Source of the DNA: Gigantopelta aegis
Taxonomy: Eukaryota; Mollusca; Gastropoda; Neomphalida; Peltospiridae
Direction of reading: 5' to 3'
NCBI RefSeq assembly: GCF_016097555.1
Contig: NC_054701.1
Location: forward strand, 8,815,822 to 8,879,821
DNA: 64,000 bases
The translations under genes and the position numbers were made by a program. Shown piece after piece: positions 1 through 10,602 of this stretch; the stretch's first letter is position 1; each line of letters opens with the position of its first letter. The notes below the pieces were generated by a model. It was not told the origin of the DNA and ran no database searches. It was given only the letters and a program-made list of their open reading frames with translations.

Positions 1-12
1 ATTTTGACTCGT

Positions 13-130
13 GGTCATCAGAGGAAACCCGCAAGGGATAATTTATATGCACTTTCCCACAGACAAGAAAGCACATACCTCGCTCTTTAACCAGTTGTGG
101 TACACTGGTTGGAACAAGAAAAAGCCCAAG
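13..130 (-). repeat. SINE fragment (flytrap-region SINE family, tail part)
   Basis: The stretch reads, in reverse, as the middle of the tRNA-derived SINE found throughout the window: the 'cagaggaaacccgc' block, the 'cccacagacag' block and the 'tgtggtacactggttgg' block occur in the usual order. Both the tRNA-like head and the far tail are missing or lie outside the window, so it is a partial copy. Confidence 0.7.
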
Positions 131-1009
131 TGGTGTTCTTCAAATCCACTTGATCAACATATTTTCTGTTATATGTTTGAAAACATGCCGAACCTAACGT
201 CTATTATGTAAAAAAAGGTCTCTGAGAGTGACAAATGTTGGGGTCAACGTTTTGAAACGTCGCCAAAACATGGTCGCATACTACTAACACTATTGGCAGA
301 TGAGATAACAGAAACATCCTTTCAAATGGTAATAAAGTGATGAAACTTGCCACAGATGATCTCTTTGGGGAGTTCTCAAATTCAATCCATGAACAACTTC
401 TAATGTTAATATGGCAGTTATTGTGTCGAGATGGCCGCCATATCAGCACACCAATATCTCTAGTTGACATGTATAATATGTTTTTTAATCATCTCTGTGT
501 GGTTTTATGTATCAGAATTAACCTTTTCTTCTTCAAAATAGCAGCCATGTTGCACCAAATAGTCACCAGCTGCTACGACTATAACAACAATCCAAGAGCA
601 TAATGAAGTACATGTGTACTTTGTTCTGTAACAAAATCAATACATTATTACAAGTTCAAGGTCATGTTTCAATTGTTTATTTACCTCGCGTTTTACAACT
701 CACCAGTGGAATACATAACATACATAATACAACATAGTTATACAAAATATACATCTGCAAAACAATGGCGGCTGTGGTTTATATATAATCACGGATAAAT
801 CAAGTGATATAAGTTAAATGTTCAACATTAACTATCCTGCATTAACCGATCTCTAATTTAAATTTTTAATCGTCCTAAATATTTTCTTAGGTTATTCAAG
901 TTGTTATTGTTACCGATAATTAATAACTGTATAAAGCGATAAACACTTGGCCGCTTATAATAAGTGACAGTAATACCAACTCTTTACGGTGAATATCACT
1001 ACAGTATAC
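131..1009. other. no gene seen
   Basis: AT-rich sequence with only short open frames on both strands and no recognisable domain, splice-bounded exon or repeat family shared with the rest of the window. Confidence 0.6.
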
Positions 1010-1207
1010 AGGGCCGTAGCTAGGATTTTTTGCCTGGGGGGGGGGGGGGGGGGGGCAACTGAGTAGCTTAGTCTAAAACTCCTTAAACAGTTAAGAAGAG
1101 AATTTTCTTTAAGTTTCTATAATGCTTTCCGGATTTTTTTTGATTTTTTTTTTTTTGGGGGGGGGGGGGCAATTGCCCCCCTTGCCCCCCGATAGCTACG
1201 GCCCTGG
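1010..1207. mobile_element. short foldback/MITE with G-run arms
   Basis: The element opens with 'agggccgtagcta' near 1011 and closes with the reverse complement 'tagctacggccct' ending near 1205. It therefore has short terminal inverted repeats around about 170 bp of non-coding sequence. Poly-G runs sit just inside both arms, and the inner parts (G-rich with ttgcc/ggcaa) are also partly inverted. It is non-coding and too short to be autonomous. Confidence 0.65.
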
Positions 1208-1663
1208 CATATAAACTTCTCCGGAAACTTCCAGCTAACCAAAATAGTACATACTCCCACTAAAAACAAATTAATTGTAGTCATCTGATAAAATAATGGT
1301 TTTTCGGGGCATTTTAAAATATATGGTGATCACTGTTAATACCCTACGCCTAGATCCGCAGTCGATTTTTATATTATTATGCATATAAATGTCAAATGAA
1401 ATTTATTTAATTCATCTTACAAACTTTTAAAAAGGATATACTGGTGCTGTATACATGTACACATCCATGAGACATGGTCTTCGTTTTTAGTATAGAAAAA
1501 AAAAATGGATTACTATAATGACAGTTTGGTATAAAAGTCTCTAGAGATAATGCTAACAAATGTATTTTAACCCAAAATAACGTTATATAAATACACAATT
1601 GTTACTGTACCAACATTTTTTGTTTTTATTTAAGAGTCGACTTAATTAATTTTGTTCATTTTA

Positions 1664-2350
1664 TTAAAGGTATTCCGTCATAACAGCAAACACACAATCA
1701 TGTCGTATTTAAAAAGTGTCCCCGATGCCTATCTTAAGAAGAAAAAACGTTTTGGAGAGTTCCGCTACTAATTCCCTCGAACATATCTAAGAACACGTGA
1801 TGTATACAGGTATATGATAGTTGGACATGTGTACGACAACGGAAATATTCATCTACTACATACCCCAAATATGGATACCTAAATTGTTGAAGAATTCGAA
1901 AGACAATGCATTGCAACTGAACATGGCACGTGTGAACGTGACAGAAAATATTAATAACAGCCGTGCGCTTCTCCCCAGTCCTGGAGAAAATTCTCAAATT
2001 CAGGCAAAAACAATAAAGAAATTCGGGCAAATTAAGCTGGCCTGAACACTTTTCACGATTTATTTTCATTACTCTACCCAAAACATTAGTTGTAACCCAT
2101 GTAAACATGTGTGGCGATTCGTTTGCAACACGATATAGCTGTTTGGCAGTGATGCTAATACATGTGTATGACTAAACGTAATCCAGTTTCGGACACTTTT
2201 GTTTAATTCGGGCAAAAATGGGAACGCGTACGCCTTTGACTTCTCCGAATCAACACGTGATCATTAAATATAAGAGTAGGGACTGCGGTCACTTTTAAAA
2301 TATGACAAGAATAATACCGATTTTTTGCTATACTGATGGAATACCTTGAA
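1664..2350. mobile_element. MITE-like DNA transposon with about 27-bp terminal inverted repeats
   Basis: The left end begins 'ttaaaggtattccgtca' and the right end is the near reverse complement, ending 'tggaataccttgaa'. About 22 of 27 terminal positions pair. The 690-bp body holds only short open frames, so this is a non-autonomous element. The TTAA at the left edge would fit a TTAA-targeting superfamily, but the right edge is degenerate, so the superfamily is not settled. Confidence 0.65.
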
Positions 2351-2693
2351 AAGAACTATTAAAAACCCAACACAATTTTGTATTAAGGGGAATAACTCCG
2401 TTTAGCAAAAGTTGACAGACGACCTAACATTCAGAGGATAAAGCCGATAACTTCAGACAGTAACCAGTTATTCTCTATATTTGCAATTTAATTATACATG
2501 TTTCCCCCTCTCCCAATGATTTTTTTTTTATAAGCAATCCTCATATTTGCTGAAAATCGCAATTCCATTTTTGCACATTGCATTGGTTTCAACCTATTGT
2601 GTATACGACGCAACAACAGCATAACAAATAAAAGTGTAATTATTTAGTGCACAAATAATCAGTGTCACATATTACTACCAATCAGAGCCATCC

Positions 2694-2960
2694 TGGTCCC
2701 AGAACAGAACAGAACTTTATTTAAGACACTAGTGTGAAGCAGGGGACCTTGTAATCACTTGGCGCGATCAACCGCAGCTAATCCGGTTTGCGCAAGTCAT
2801 CTACGGCCGGAACCGGCTGCACTCAAACCTGTCATTGACAGAACTCTCTGGCGAAGTCAGAGGTTGTGCCCACGACGGGCGTGTTTGAACAGTTATCTGA
2901 TGGAAGCATGCCAAAAAGTACCCATACCCACCCATCCACACACATACTGCACTCACAAAC
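2694..2960. repeat. probable retroposon 3' end
   Basis: An 'agaacagaacagaactttattt' type start (an A-rich tail seen in reverse) is followed by about 200 bp of GC-rich sequence unlike its surroundings. This is the pattern left by a short retroposed 3' end. No open frame of interest was found and I could not assign a family. Confidence 0.35.
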
Positions 2961-4013
2961 GGTGTTCAGAGTTGCAGCTATTTGACAAACCAACTTTGCT
3001 AATTACAGATATACCCGTCAGTAAATACGTGTGCAGTAATAAAGAACAAACAATGCATTGGAAATATACGTTTGTTACCAACAATTACTGCCGGTACCGG
3101 AAGTCGAATATTCCGTATTATTGAATACCGGTCTAACCAGACAAATAATAAATAAAAACACTACTCTTGGAGATACTTACTATGGACTGGTTATGTATGT
3201 TCGGTTATATAATATATAGCGCAAACATACATAGCCATACTGTCATGTCCATTAAATCATTCCCTTAAAACTCATTTACTGTAATGACCCTGTGTTTTGA
3301 AAGAAATATTTAATGTACATATAGGAACTCTACTAGACAAAACAGTTATAATACATATGGCACTTGAAATAAACACGGAACTTTCTGTTTTTGGCACAAT
3401 GCCACCTATACGTTGATAATGAGAAGCAAATGGAAGGACTATTTAACAACACTTAGCACATTGAAGATTACGGTTAATATTACGAGGTTATATCGAAACA
3501 TGATCTGCAGAATGAGAGAGGCTCCTCTGATACTAAACTGTATCAACTGATCTTGTCTATGCATTTCCTAGCACAACCCGAGCACTCTGACTATTATACA
3601 GTACTAAGGCCAGTACTGTATACTAATTATACATACATACAATTTGTGGTACCTATAATCTGCAGACATTCGAAAATGTATTTTACAATAAGCATAGTGT
3701 TCCGGACGGTACAACATGAAAATTCTAATAGGACATGGCCGTGCATCTTCAATACCACTTTCAATCCAAGATACGATACCTTACACTCAGAGATATTGTA
3801 ACTTTAACGACATACAGTTCATCAAAATTGAATATTATTATGTGCTATTTTTGTCCAGTGTATATTAAATTTGGCCAATTTGTATATTTTTACTATGAAG
3901 AGATGGCTGTCACTGCCATATGTGTTAGTCTTATCTGTTCTTCACAATGTAGACATGTATATACTGTCTTCAGTCAACGTGTTTGCTAAGTAACCGATTT
4001 TGCTCATCGTTTA
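2961..4013. other. no gene seen (downstream of first GT31 gene)
   Basis: Contains only short, unrelated open frames of 80-85 codons. It probably includes the 3' untranslated region of the minus-strand GT31 gene just above it, but no clear poly(A) signal was picked out. Confidence 0.5.
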
Positions 4014-5165
4014 TTACTTCAATTTTGTATTGCTTATTTCTTTGTATTTATGTACATCTTGCTGGAGCCTAATTTCATTTATCTTCAGATCATTCCACAA
4101 AGAGATAAGAGTGCCAATCTGGTGTACATTATAGAACGCATATTGTTTCTTATCATTGCTGTCTAGCTTCCAGTTATAAGCAGCGTCGTGTGCTCTGAGT
4201 GTGATGTTCAGTTTATGTACAAGCCTGCCTGTAATGTAATAATCGTCCACCCAGAAGAACCGAGTGGTCAAAGACGCCCTGTACAATCTCCCTGCGATGT
4301 CCGAGCTCATCAAATAAGCTAAACCAGTACAGTATGTTTTGTAGTAGTCCGATGTAAATTCCTCTTGTGAAACGTACCATTTGGAACGTCTTGAACGAAG
4401 CACCTTTTTTCCAGTCATCAGAAAGCATAGGAGTATGTCCGTTTTTCCATACGATGGTTGAAGAGTTGATTGTATATAGTTCAAGAGGACGTTCATATTA
4501 ACAAAAATGTCGTCATCAGTTTTCAGGACGTAAGTAGTGTGATTACAGAACGTGGACACCCACTTCAATCCAGCGATCGCCTTGTACGTCAAGTTGCGAT
4601 AACTGTCGACGAAATCCTCCTGGACTATGTCGCCATGGATGCCTGACTCCTTCCTCACAGAATTCATCACCTTGCTGTTACCAACTTTTCCTAAGATAAA
4701 AACCACGAGGTTTTTTCGATTGAGAAACATTTTTCTACCTCCCCACGTGTATCTTATGGCTTGTCGTTTCATCAAATTTCTGGGTGCACTGTGGACAAAT
4801 GTTATGATGAAGATATCTTTCTCTGAACAAAACGTCTTTGGATTCAACAGATAGCGAAACGGGTGGGGATTTACAATGGGATCTCGCCCGTATATATGTG
4901 TGTCTGCTATGAGACCTGTGTGTATCCTAGGCATGTCTTTGGACGAATGCATCATTTCAATTTTAGCGGCCGAAGTTATGACGTCATCAATGGATATTAT
5001 TCTCACCACGCCATTCTCGAACATAATACGAGTAAATATAAGCAAACACACTATCACTGTAATACCTATGTACATAGTACGAATTCTCAGCAAACGCATC
5101 TTATGTACGATAAAAGGAGTGGACATTTTCTTATCATATGAGGAGACCAAAATGTACACCATCAT
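4014..5165 (-). CDS. beta-1,3-galactosyltransferase-like protein (GT31), copy 1
   Basis: Predicted type II Golgi glycosyltransferase of 383 residues. GT31 enzymes transfer galactose or N-acetylhexosamine in a beta-1,3 linkage to glycan acceptors, using a UDP-sugar and Mn2+. A short cytosolic tail is followed by one membrane helix (about residues 31-49), a stem, and the catalytic domain from about residue 116. Visible family motifs are RQAIRYTWGG (134-143), VVFILG (154-159), DFVDSYRNLTYK (184-195), the metal-binding KTDDDIF (215-221) and WVDDYYITG (305-313), where most relatives have Glu-Asp rather than Asp-Asp. The coding region has no intron. A 'ttttattttcag' acceptor ends three bases before the first ATG, so an upstream non-coding exon is likely and I chose that first ATG. 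From the HPFRYL block onward it aligns without gaps to the second copy at 8984-10069. The donor and acceptor sugars cannot be told from sequence. Confidence 0.9.
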   Translation of the reverse strand: MMVYILVSSYDKKMSTPFIVHKMRLLRIRTMYIGITVIVCLLIFTRIMFENGVVRIISIDDVITSAAKIEMMHSSKDMPRIHTGLIADTHIYGRDPIVNPHPFRYLLNPKTFCSEKDIFIITFVHSAPRNLMKRQAIRYTWGGRKMFLNRKNLVVFILGKVGNSKVMNSVRKESGIHGDIVQEDFVDSYRNLTYKAIAGLKWVSTFCNHTTYVLKTDDDIFVNMNVLLNYIQSTLQPSYGKTDILLCFLMTGKKVLRSRRSKWYVSQEEFTSDYYKTYCTGLAYLMSSDIAGRLYRASLTTRFFWVDDYYITGRLVHKLNITLRAHDAAYNWKLDSNDKKQYAFYNVHQIGTLISLWNDLKINEIRLQQDVHKYKEISNTKLK

Positions 5166-5175
5166 AAACTGAAAA
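5166..5175 (-). promoter_or_regulatory. predicted 3' splice site before GT31 copy 1 start codon
   Basis: On the minus strand a pyrimidine/AT-rich tract ends in 'tttcag' three bases upstream of the ATG. The second GT31 gene has the same arrangement, which makes a real shared 5'-UTR intron more likely than chance. Confidence 0.55.
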
Positions 5176-5254
5176 TAAAAAATAAAACAATGAATTACGT
5201 TTTTAGTATTTAGTTATATATTTACAGGCCTCCACCCCTCCCTCCAAAATTAAC

Positions 5255-5486
5255 AAAACAGACAGCTAGGCGATGATGTGGACACCTTGGGAGATAGTCC
5301 GAGGAATCTGATAAAACAGACAGCTAGGCGATGATGTGGACACCTTGGGAGATAGTCCGAGGAATCTGATAAAACAGACAGCTAGGCGATGATGTGGACA
5401 CCTTGGGAGATAGTCCGAGGAATCTGATAAAACAGACAGCTAGGCGATGATGTGGACACCTTGGGAGATAGTCCGAGGAATCTGAT
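5255..5486. repeat. 58-bp minisatellite, 4 copies
   Basis: Four virtually identical 58-bp units starting at 5255, 5313, 5371 and 5429, each beginning 'aaaacagacagctaggcgat', plus a short partial fifth. The near-perfect identity implies recent expansion. It lies about 90 bp upstream of the first GT31 gene's start codon, inside its presumed 5' intron or promoter region. Confidence 0.95.
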
Positions 5487-5584
5487 AAAACAGAACTGAA
5501 ACAGACTCAAATTGTAGGAGAAATCCAACTGTGTTTTACAGTAAAACGATGAAACCGGTATATCTGTAAAATGCAAAAACACAA

Positions 5585-5695
<111 letters not shown>

Positions 5696-5930
5696 ATCGA
5701 CACCACTAGAGCACATTGATTAATTAATCATCGGCTATTGGATGTCAAACATTTGGTAACAAGTCATCAGAGGAAACCCGCAACAGTTTTCCGAATGCAG
5801 CAAGGGAACTTTTATAAACACTTTCCCACAGACAGGAAAGCACACACCGCGGCCTTTATCCTGTTGTGGTGTACTGGTTGGAAGGAGAAAACAATAAGTT
5901 GAATGGTTCCACCGAGGTGGTAGATATGGC
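5696..5930 (-). repeat. SINE copy, head missing
   Basis: On the minus strand this carries the shared SINE tail (cgacaccactagagcacattg, catcggctattggatgtcaaac), the 'aaacccgc' block and the central 'cccacagacagg' block. It fades out before the tRNA-like head. Confidence 0.8.
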
Positions 5931-6324
5931 TACAAGGCATACACTAAGGGTGATTTATAAATATTTTCCCTTTACTGATTCATTTATGAATAATTAACAA
6001 GACAACAATACGTTTCTCACCAATTTGGTTGTATCCAACTTGACACATAACTAACAAGTGAATATGTATTCTACGAGATGGTATCTTACTGCTGCCCCTG
6101 AACGCAACAAATGTCACTAGTGGCCAGATGAAAGTGACTTTACATGCAAGTTTTCGATTTCTCTTCGAACAATCACATGTTACCGATTTAATGCAGCATG
6201 ACTTCCTTGTACTCTCGTGTACTACACAGTCCTACAGAAGATTGATTTGTTTGTGATTGTGACTACTAACAATCAATGTGCGACATATATAAATCATGAA
6301 CGTGTAACACGTTTATGTAGCAGA

Positions 6325-6498
6325 GTACTTTTTTGTCCATTAGTAGAAAGGGATCTTTTACATGCACCGTCCTTTCATATACCAGTAGTGGCGCACTGAC
6401 TGGAACGAGAAATAGCCCAACAGGCCCACCGACGTGGATCAATCCCAAAGCGACCGCGCATCAACGAGCGCTTTACCACTGGGCTACGTCACGCTCCA
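6325..6498 (-). repeat. SINE copy with tRNA-like head
   Basis: Read on the minus strand it starts with the tRNA-like head (A box 'tagcccagtgg', B box-like 'ggattgatcc') and the 'gagaaatagccc' block, and runs into the middle of the SINE. The tail half is missing. Confidence 0.75.
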
Positions 6499-6539
6499 TA
6501 TTAAAAATGCATGTGTAAATAAATAAGAAAATAATTAAA

Positions 6540-7090
6540 ATAAACACATTAAAACAACAAACAAACAAACAATAAACAAACAAGCAAACACATAAATAAA
6601 TAAATAAATAAATAAATAAATGTACACTTACAGATGAGTTGAGGATATTTCATTAAGACCGAGATATTACATGTCTATATATTAAAAGACATGTATATAA
6701 TTGAAAAAAAAAATTAATATAACATAACAACCAAACAGTAAATAAATAAACAAACAAACAATAAATACATAAATAAGTGTACTGTTCAAAATTAGTAGAC
6801 GATATTTCATTACGACCACGATATTACATGCATAGCTACAAAACTAATTAAAAGAAGATCTGTAAATGTAATTTAAAAAACAAAATACATAAAAACAAAC
6901 AAATAAATATACTGTTCAAAATATGTAGAGGATATTGGAAGTTTGGTTTGTCGTTAATGTATAGAAAAGGTACATACCTCGGAAAGTAGCATCGGTGATT
7001 TCAGTTGTTTTTGTTATTTTGTTGTTTTTTTGTTGTGTTTTTTTTCTTCTTTTTTGGGGGGGGGGGGGGGGGGGGGGGGTTGTTGGGTTT
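6540..7090. repeat. simple AT-rich repeats and a 30-bp G-run
   Basis: A-rich (AAAC/AAAT)n blocks around 6545-6620 and 6735-6780 are followed by a T-rich stretch and an uninterrupted G run at about 7056-7079. There is an imperfect internal duplication: 'gatatttcattaagaccgagatattacat' style text recurs about 160 bp later. No gene is present. Confidence 0.7.
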
Positions 7091-7596
7091 TTTTTTGTTG
7101 CCCTTTTAATATTTATTCACAGAACCCCTGTTTACATTTGTTATCTGTTTTCAGGAAACTTTACTTAATAATTATGTAAAGAATAAAATCCAGCTACAGA
7201 GCAATTACATTAAACATATATGATAAATTCGTTGAATGACATTAAATATGTATACGAGAAATTAGCTGATACATTCATTGAAAATTAATTACTACGATTC
7301 AAAGTTGATTAAAAAGAGTTTTTAAAATCACTACATTTTCAGTATAGTACAATAGTGGTAGAAAATGGTGTTATTTGTATAACAGCTGTGGGATTCATAC
7401 TGCCATAGTGCATTTCTGGAATCTTCAGATGATGGGCTTATAAAACAACAATGATAGGATATGTACCAAGTTCGGTACCCATATTATAAAATTGGGTCAT
7501 GGCTTATATACCAATGGTATAAATTGTCTTATGTCGATTAAAGGTTATAATTATCTCTTTTTTTTTGCAAATAACGTTTTAATTGGGCCGGATACA
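7091..7596. other. no gene seen
   Basis: AT-rich intergenic DNA between the two GT31 genes; no coding or repeat signal recognised. Confidence 0.5.
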
Positions 7597-7735
7597 AGTT
7601 AGAGTTTGTTTTATTTAACGACACAACTAAAGCACATTGATTTATTAGTCATCGGCTATTGGGTGTCAAACATTTGGTAATTCTGACATAGTCTTAGAGA
7701 GAAAACCCGCTACATTGTTTTCCATTGCCTTACGA
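7597..7735 (-). repeat. SINE tail fragment
   Basis: Contains the SINE tail in reverse orientation (gttttatttaacgacacaact, cattgatttattagtcatcggct, aaacccgctac). It stops before the middle of the element. Confidence 0.75.
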
Positions 7736-7936
7736 AATTTATGAAACTATTAATTGTTCCTTCTCGCTCAGGGAATAAAATAATTCCCAAACTCGTTTCA
7801 CAATTTCATCAATTCCGTATAGCACTCCTGCTCATGCAATAATCGATATTTCTGTCTGTCTGTCTCTCTGTCTCTCTGTCTGTCTATCTATCTACATTAT
7901 ATACACACACACACACACATGTACATGAGTGGCCGT

Positions 7937-8290
7937 TAAATACCATTTATCTCACAACGAGTTGTTTTAAAATGTATCTAACGAGCGAAAGCGAAAGAGT
8001 TGTGAGATAAATGGCATCTAACGGACACGAAAGTATTATTTTATTTCTTACATATCCTCAAAAACCAGATTTTAAGCAAATTTTAACATCTTTTTCGACT
8101 AAAAGTTATTTACAGCCGTTGCATTTGTTGCTGTCAGGTTAACTATACGTCACAGTCTAATCGATTTCCATCGTGTAGTTTGTCATTGGATATATGGCAT
8201 TGGTGACCTGGTCATCACCTAGGAGCAGCCAGTCGTATGTCTTGAAATTGTTAAGAGACGCACCTGTGTTAATAACCATGTGTATCCAAA
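7937..8290. repeat. dispersed repeat with foldback end
   Basis: An imperfect hairpin ('taccatttatctcacaac' near 7941 against 'gttgtgagataaatggcat' near 8015) is followed by about 150 bp that recurs in opposite orientation at 48241-48365, with 'cctaggtgatgaccaggtcacc' and 'atggaaatcgatta' in both. Two diverged copies of the same unclassified repeat. Confidence 0.65.
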
Positions 8291-8414
8291 AATAACGCAT
8301 GGTGCTATATTATTCTCCTAAGCAAATATCACAGTTAAACATATACTACTTTCTGCATGCGATTAGTGAAACAATTAAGAAAGTTTTAAACCGCATGTTT
8401 ACAAGCGATACTTA

Positions 8415-8560
8415 TATGTGACTTAGTGGTTGGACACTTTCCTGAGATGTAATAGGACGTAGGATCGATACCCGAAAGCCGTGTTACGTGTTTTCTGTAT
8501 GAGGGAAAACACGTGTAAACGATCCCTAGCTACTATTCGTCGGGAATAGATTTATTCAGG
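8415..8560 (+). repeat. possible degenerate tRNA-like SINE head
   Basis: 'cttagtggttgg' and 'ggatcgatacccg' resemble a pol III A box and B box at a tRNA-like spacing, but the downstream body does not match the SINEs elsewhere in the window clearly. Confidence 0.3.
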
Positions 8561-8983
8561 TAGTGGATATCCTTTTACTGTAAAAACTAATTTTGTGTGT
8601 TTAATTGTTTTCTAACCTAAATCCGTGTATAAAAAGATAGTATCATAAATTCGTGCTATAGATATGCATGTGTTATATTCTCATTGTATTCTTTAATTTG
8701 TTGACTGCTCTAGTCCACGGATTACATGAAAATTAAATCACCACGAATAAAGCGGTTTGACAGTATTAGGACATATTTTAAAATAAATATTTTGACAACA
8801 TTATATCAGAATATCCTTTATTGTGTAAAAATTGTCCTTTAATGTTTCTCGGCAAGTTTTCATTATGGTATGCCAATAGTATCTGTATCACTACTACAGG
8901 AGTTTGAAATTGTCACAACGGTTAACGACTTTAACGCAGCTTTAGTTGCTACAGGTTGCGTTGATATCACAGATCGTTGTCAG
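8561..8983. other. downstream flank of GT31 copy 2, no gene seen
   Basis: AT-rich DNA immediately downstream of the minus-strand GT31 gene. It presumably includes its 3' untranslated region; the minus strand has AATAAA-like sequence but none is clearly the signal. Confidence 0.45.
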
Positions 8984-10069
8984 TCAAATTATGATTGGTT
9001 TACTTTTGGAATGTTCTCTCTGCAGACTCCTGCGTTCCTTTATCATCAAATCATTCCATAAAGAGAACAGTGTCCCGACCTTGGGTGAAAAATAGAAAAC
9101 GTATTGTTGTCCACTGACGTCTTTAACCTTTGACAAACGGTACGCACTGTTGTATCGTCTGTGAATGATGCTGAGCTTCTGTGCAAGCAATCCTGTGATA
9201 TAATAATCCTCAACCCATAAGAATGGAACAGTATAAGACAGTTTATACATTCTTATTGCAATGTCACTACTCATTAAATAAGCCAAGCCCAAACAGTATG
9301 GTTTGTAATACTCTAATGGATATTCGTCTTTCGCAATGTACCATTTAGCAAGCTTTGAGCGGTACACTTTTCTGTGAGTCATCAAGTAGCCTAGGATTAT
9401 GTCTGTTTTTCCGTGTGATGGTTCAAGAGTTAATTGTATGTAGGTCAAGAGCAGTTTCATATTCACAAAAATGTCGTCATCAGTTTTCAGGACGTAAGCA
9501 GCTTGTCTACAGAACGTGGACACCCACTTCAATCCAGCTATCGACTTGTAGGTTAAGTTACGATAACTGTCGACGAAATCCTCCTGGACTATGTCACCAT
9601 AGATACCTGACTCCTTCTTCACTGACGTCATCACTTTTCTGTCAGCGACTTGTCCCAGGATAAAAACGACGAGAAAACTTTCACTGAAGAATCTGTTCCT
9701 GTTTCCCCATGTGCGTCGTATTCCTTGTCGTCTGATGAGATTTTTCGGTGCACTGAGTACAAATGTAATGATGAAGACATCCTTTCCTGAGCAAAGGGTC
9801 TCTGGATTCATCAGATAGCGAAATGGATGAGGATTCACAACGAAGTCTTTGACATGTGGTGCTTGTGGAAAGGGATTGCGAAGACGAATCGCACCTACGT
9901 CATCAACCGAAGCTATTCTTTCTCCGCCATACTCCAATACCGTAACAGTAAATATGAGTATGCACACTGTTACCATAATACATGTATAAATAGTGCGAAT
10001 TCTAGGCAAAGACATAACACGAATTGAAATTCCTCCCAGATATGTGAAAACAAATGAGTGCGCCATCAT
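8984..10069 (-). CDS. beta-1,3-galactosyltransferase-like protein (GT31), copy 2
   Basis: Tandem paralogue of the gene at 4014-5165, 361 residues, predicted type II Golgi enzyme. A membrane helix lies at about residues 26-45, then a stem about 20 residues shorter than in copy 1, then the catalytic domain. Motifs are RQGIRRTWGN (114-123), VVFILG (134-139), DFVDSYRNLTYK (164-175), KTDDDIF (195-201) and the canonical WVEDYYITG (285-293) with the Glu-Asp pair that copy 1 has changed. Alignment with copy 1 is gap-free for roughly 200 residues around the active site, with long identical blocks. The coding region lacks introns, and 'ttttattttcag' ends just before the ATG-ATG start, as in copy 1. All active-site motifs look intact. 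Substrate unknown. Confidence 0.92.
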   Translation of the reverse strand: MMAHSFVFTYLGGISIRVMSLPRIRTIYTCIMVTVCILIFTVTVLEYGGERIASVDDVGAIRLRNPFPQAPHVKDFVVNPHPFRYLMNPETLCSGKDVFIITFVLSAPKNLIRRQGIRRTWGNRNRFFSESFLVVFILGQVADRKVMTSVKKESGIYGDIVQEDFVDSYRNLTYKSIAGLKWVSTFCRQAAYVLKTDDDIFVNMKLLLTYIQLTLEPSHGKTDIILGYLMTHRKVYRSKLAKWYIAKDEYPLEYYKPYCLGLAYLMSSDIAIRMYKLSYTVPFLWVEDYYITGLLAQKLSIIHRRYNSAYRLSKVKDVSGQQYVFYFSPKVGTLFSLWNDLMIKERRSLQREHSKSKPIII

Positions 10070-10077
10070 AATCTGAA
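10070..10077 (-). promoter_or_regulatory. predicted 3' splice site before GT31 copy 2 start codon
   Basis: The minus strand reads 'ttattttcag' and then three bases before ATG. It matches the layout of copy 1 and suggests both genes keep a leader exon upstream. Confidence 0.55.
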
Positions 10078-10194
10078 AATAAAATAATGAAATACTAATT
10101 TATTGAGAACTATTCTTTAAGGGAACTTTAAAGCTGAATATGTGATTGGTGAGGAGGAGGGGTGAGAAGAAAACAAAAGAAAAGGAAAGGGATA

Positions 10195-10495
10195 TTTGTT
10201 TAATGACACCTCTGCACATTTCAAACTACGACTATTAGGTGTCTAAAATATGATTGTTTGGACACTTGGTCGAGAACTTGAAAGAGAGAAAAGTTGTTGC
10301 CGCTACATCAAGCTACTCCTAATTATAAAACAGCAAGGGATCTATTTTATTAATTTTCCCTTATATATGACAGTATACACAACAGCCTTTGACGTATTAC
10401 GGACAGGAAAAAAGCTCGAATCCATTAATGACTGTTGATCGTGCTATTCATCGCACTTAAGACGAGCGATTTACCACTGGGCTACATGCCGCAAG
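10195..10495 (-). repeat. degenerate SINE
   Basis: In reverse it keeps the start of the tail ('gtttaatgacacctctgcaca'), 'agcaagggatct' in the centre and the head end 'accactgggctacatgccgc', but is much diverged between these. An old copy. Confidence 0.6.
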
Positions 10496-10602
10496 GGAAA
10501 GTAAGTGGAACCAAAATCTAATCAGAATAGAGTATGGAGATAGACACACGACGGACATCCAGACATATTTCTAGTTCCTTGTACAGATTCAGGTCAGATT
10601 AA

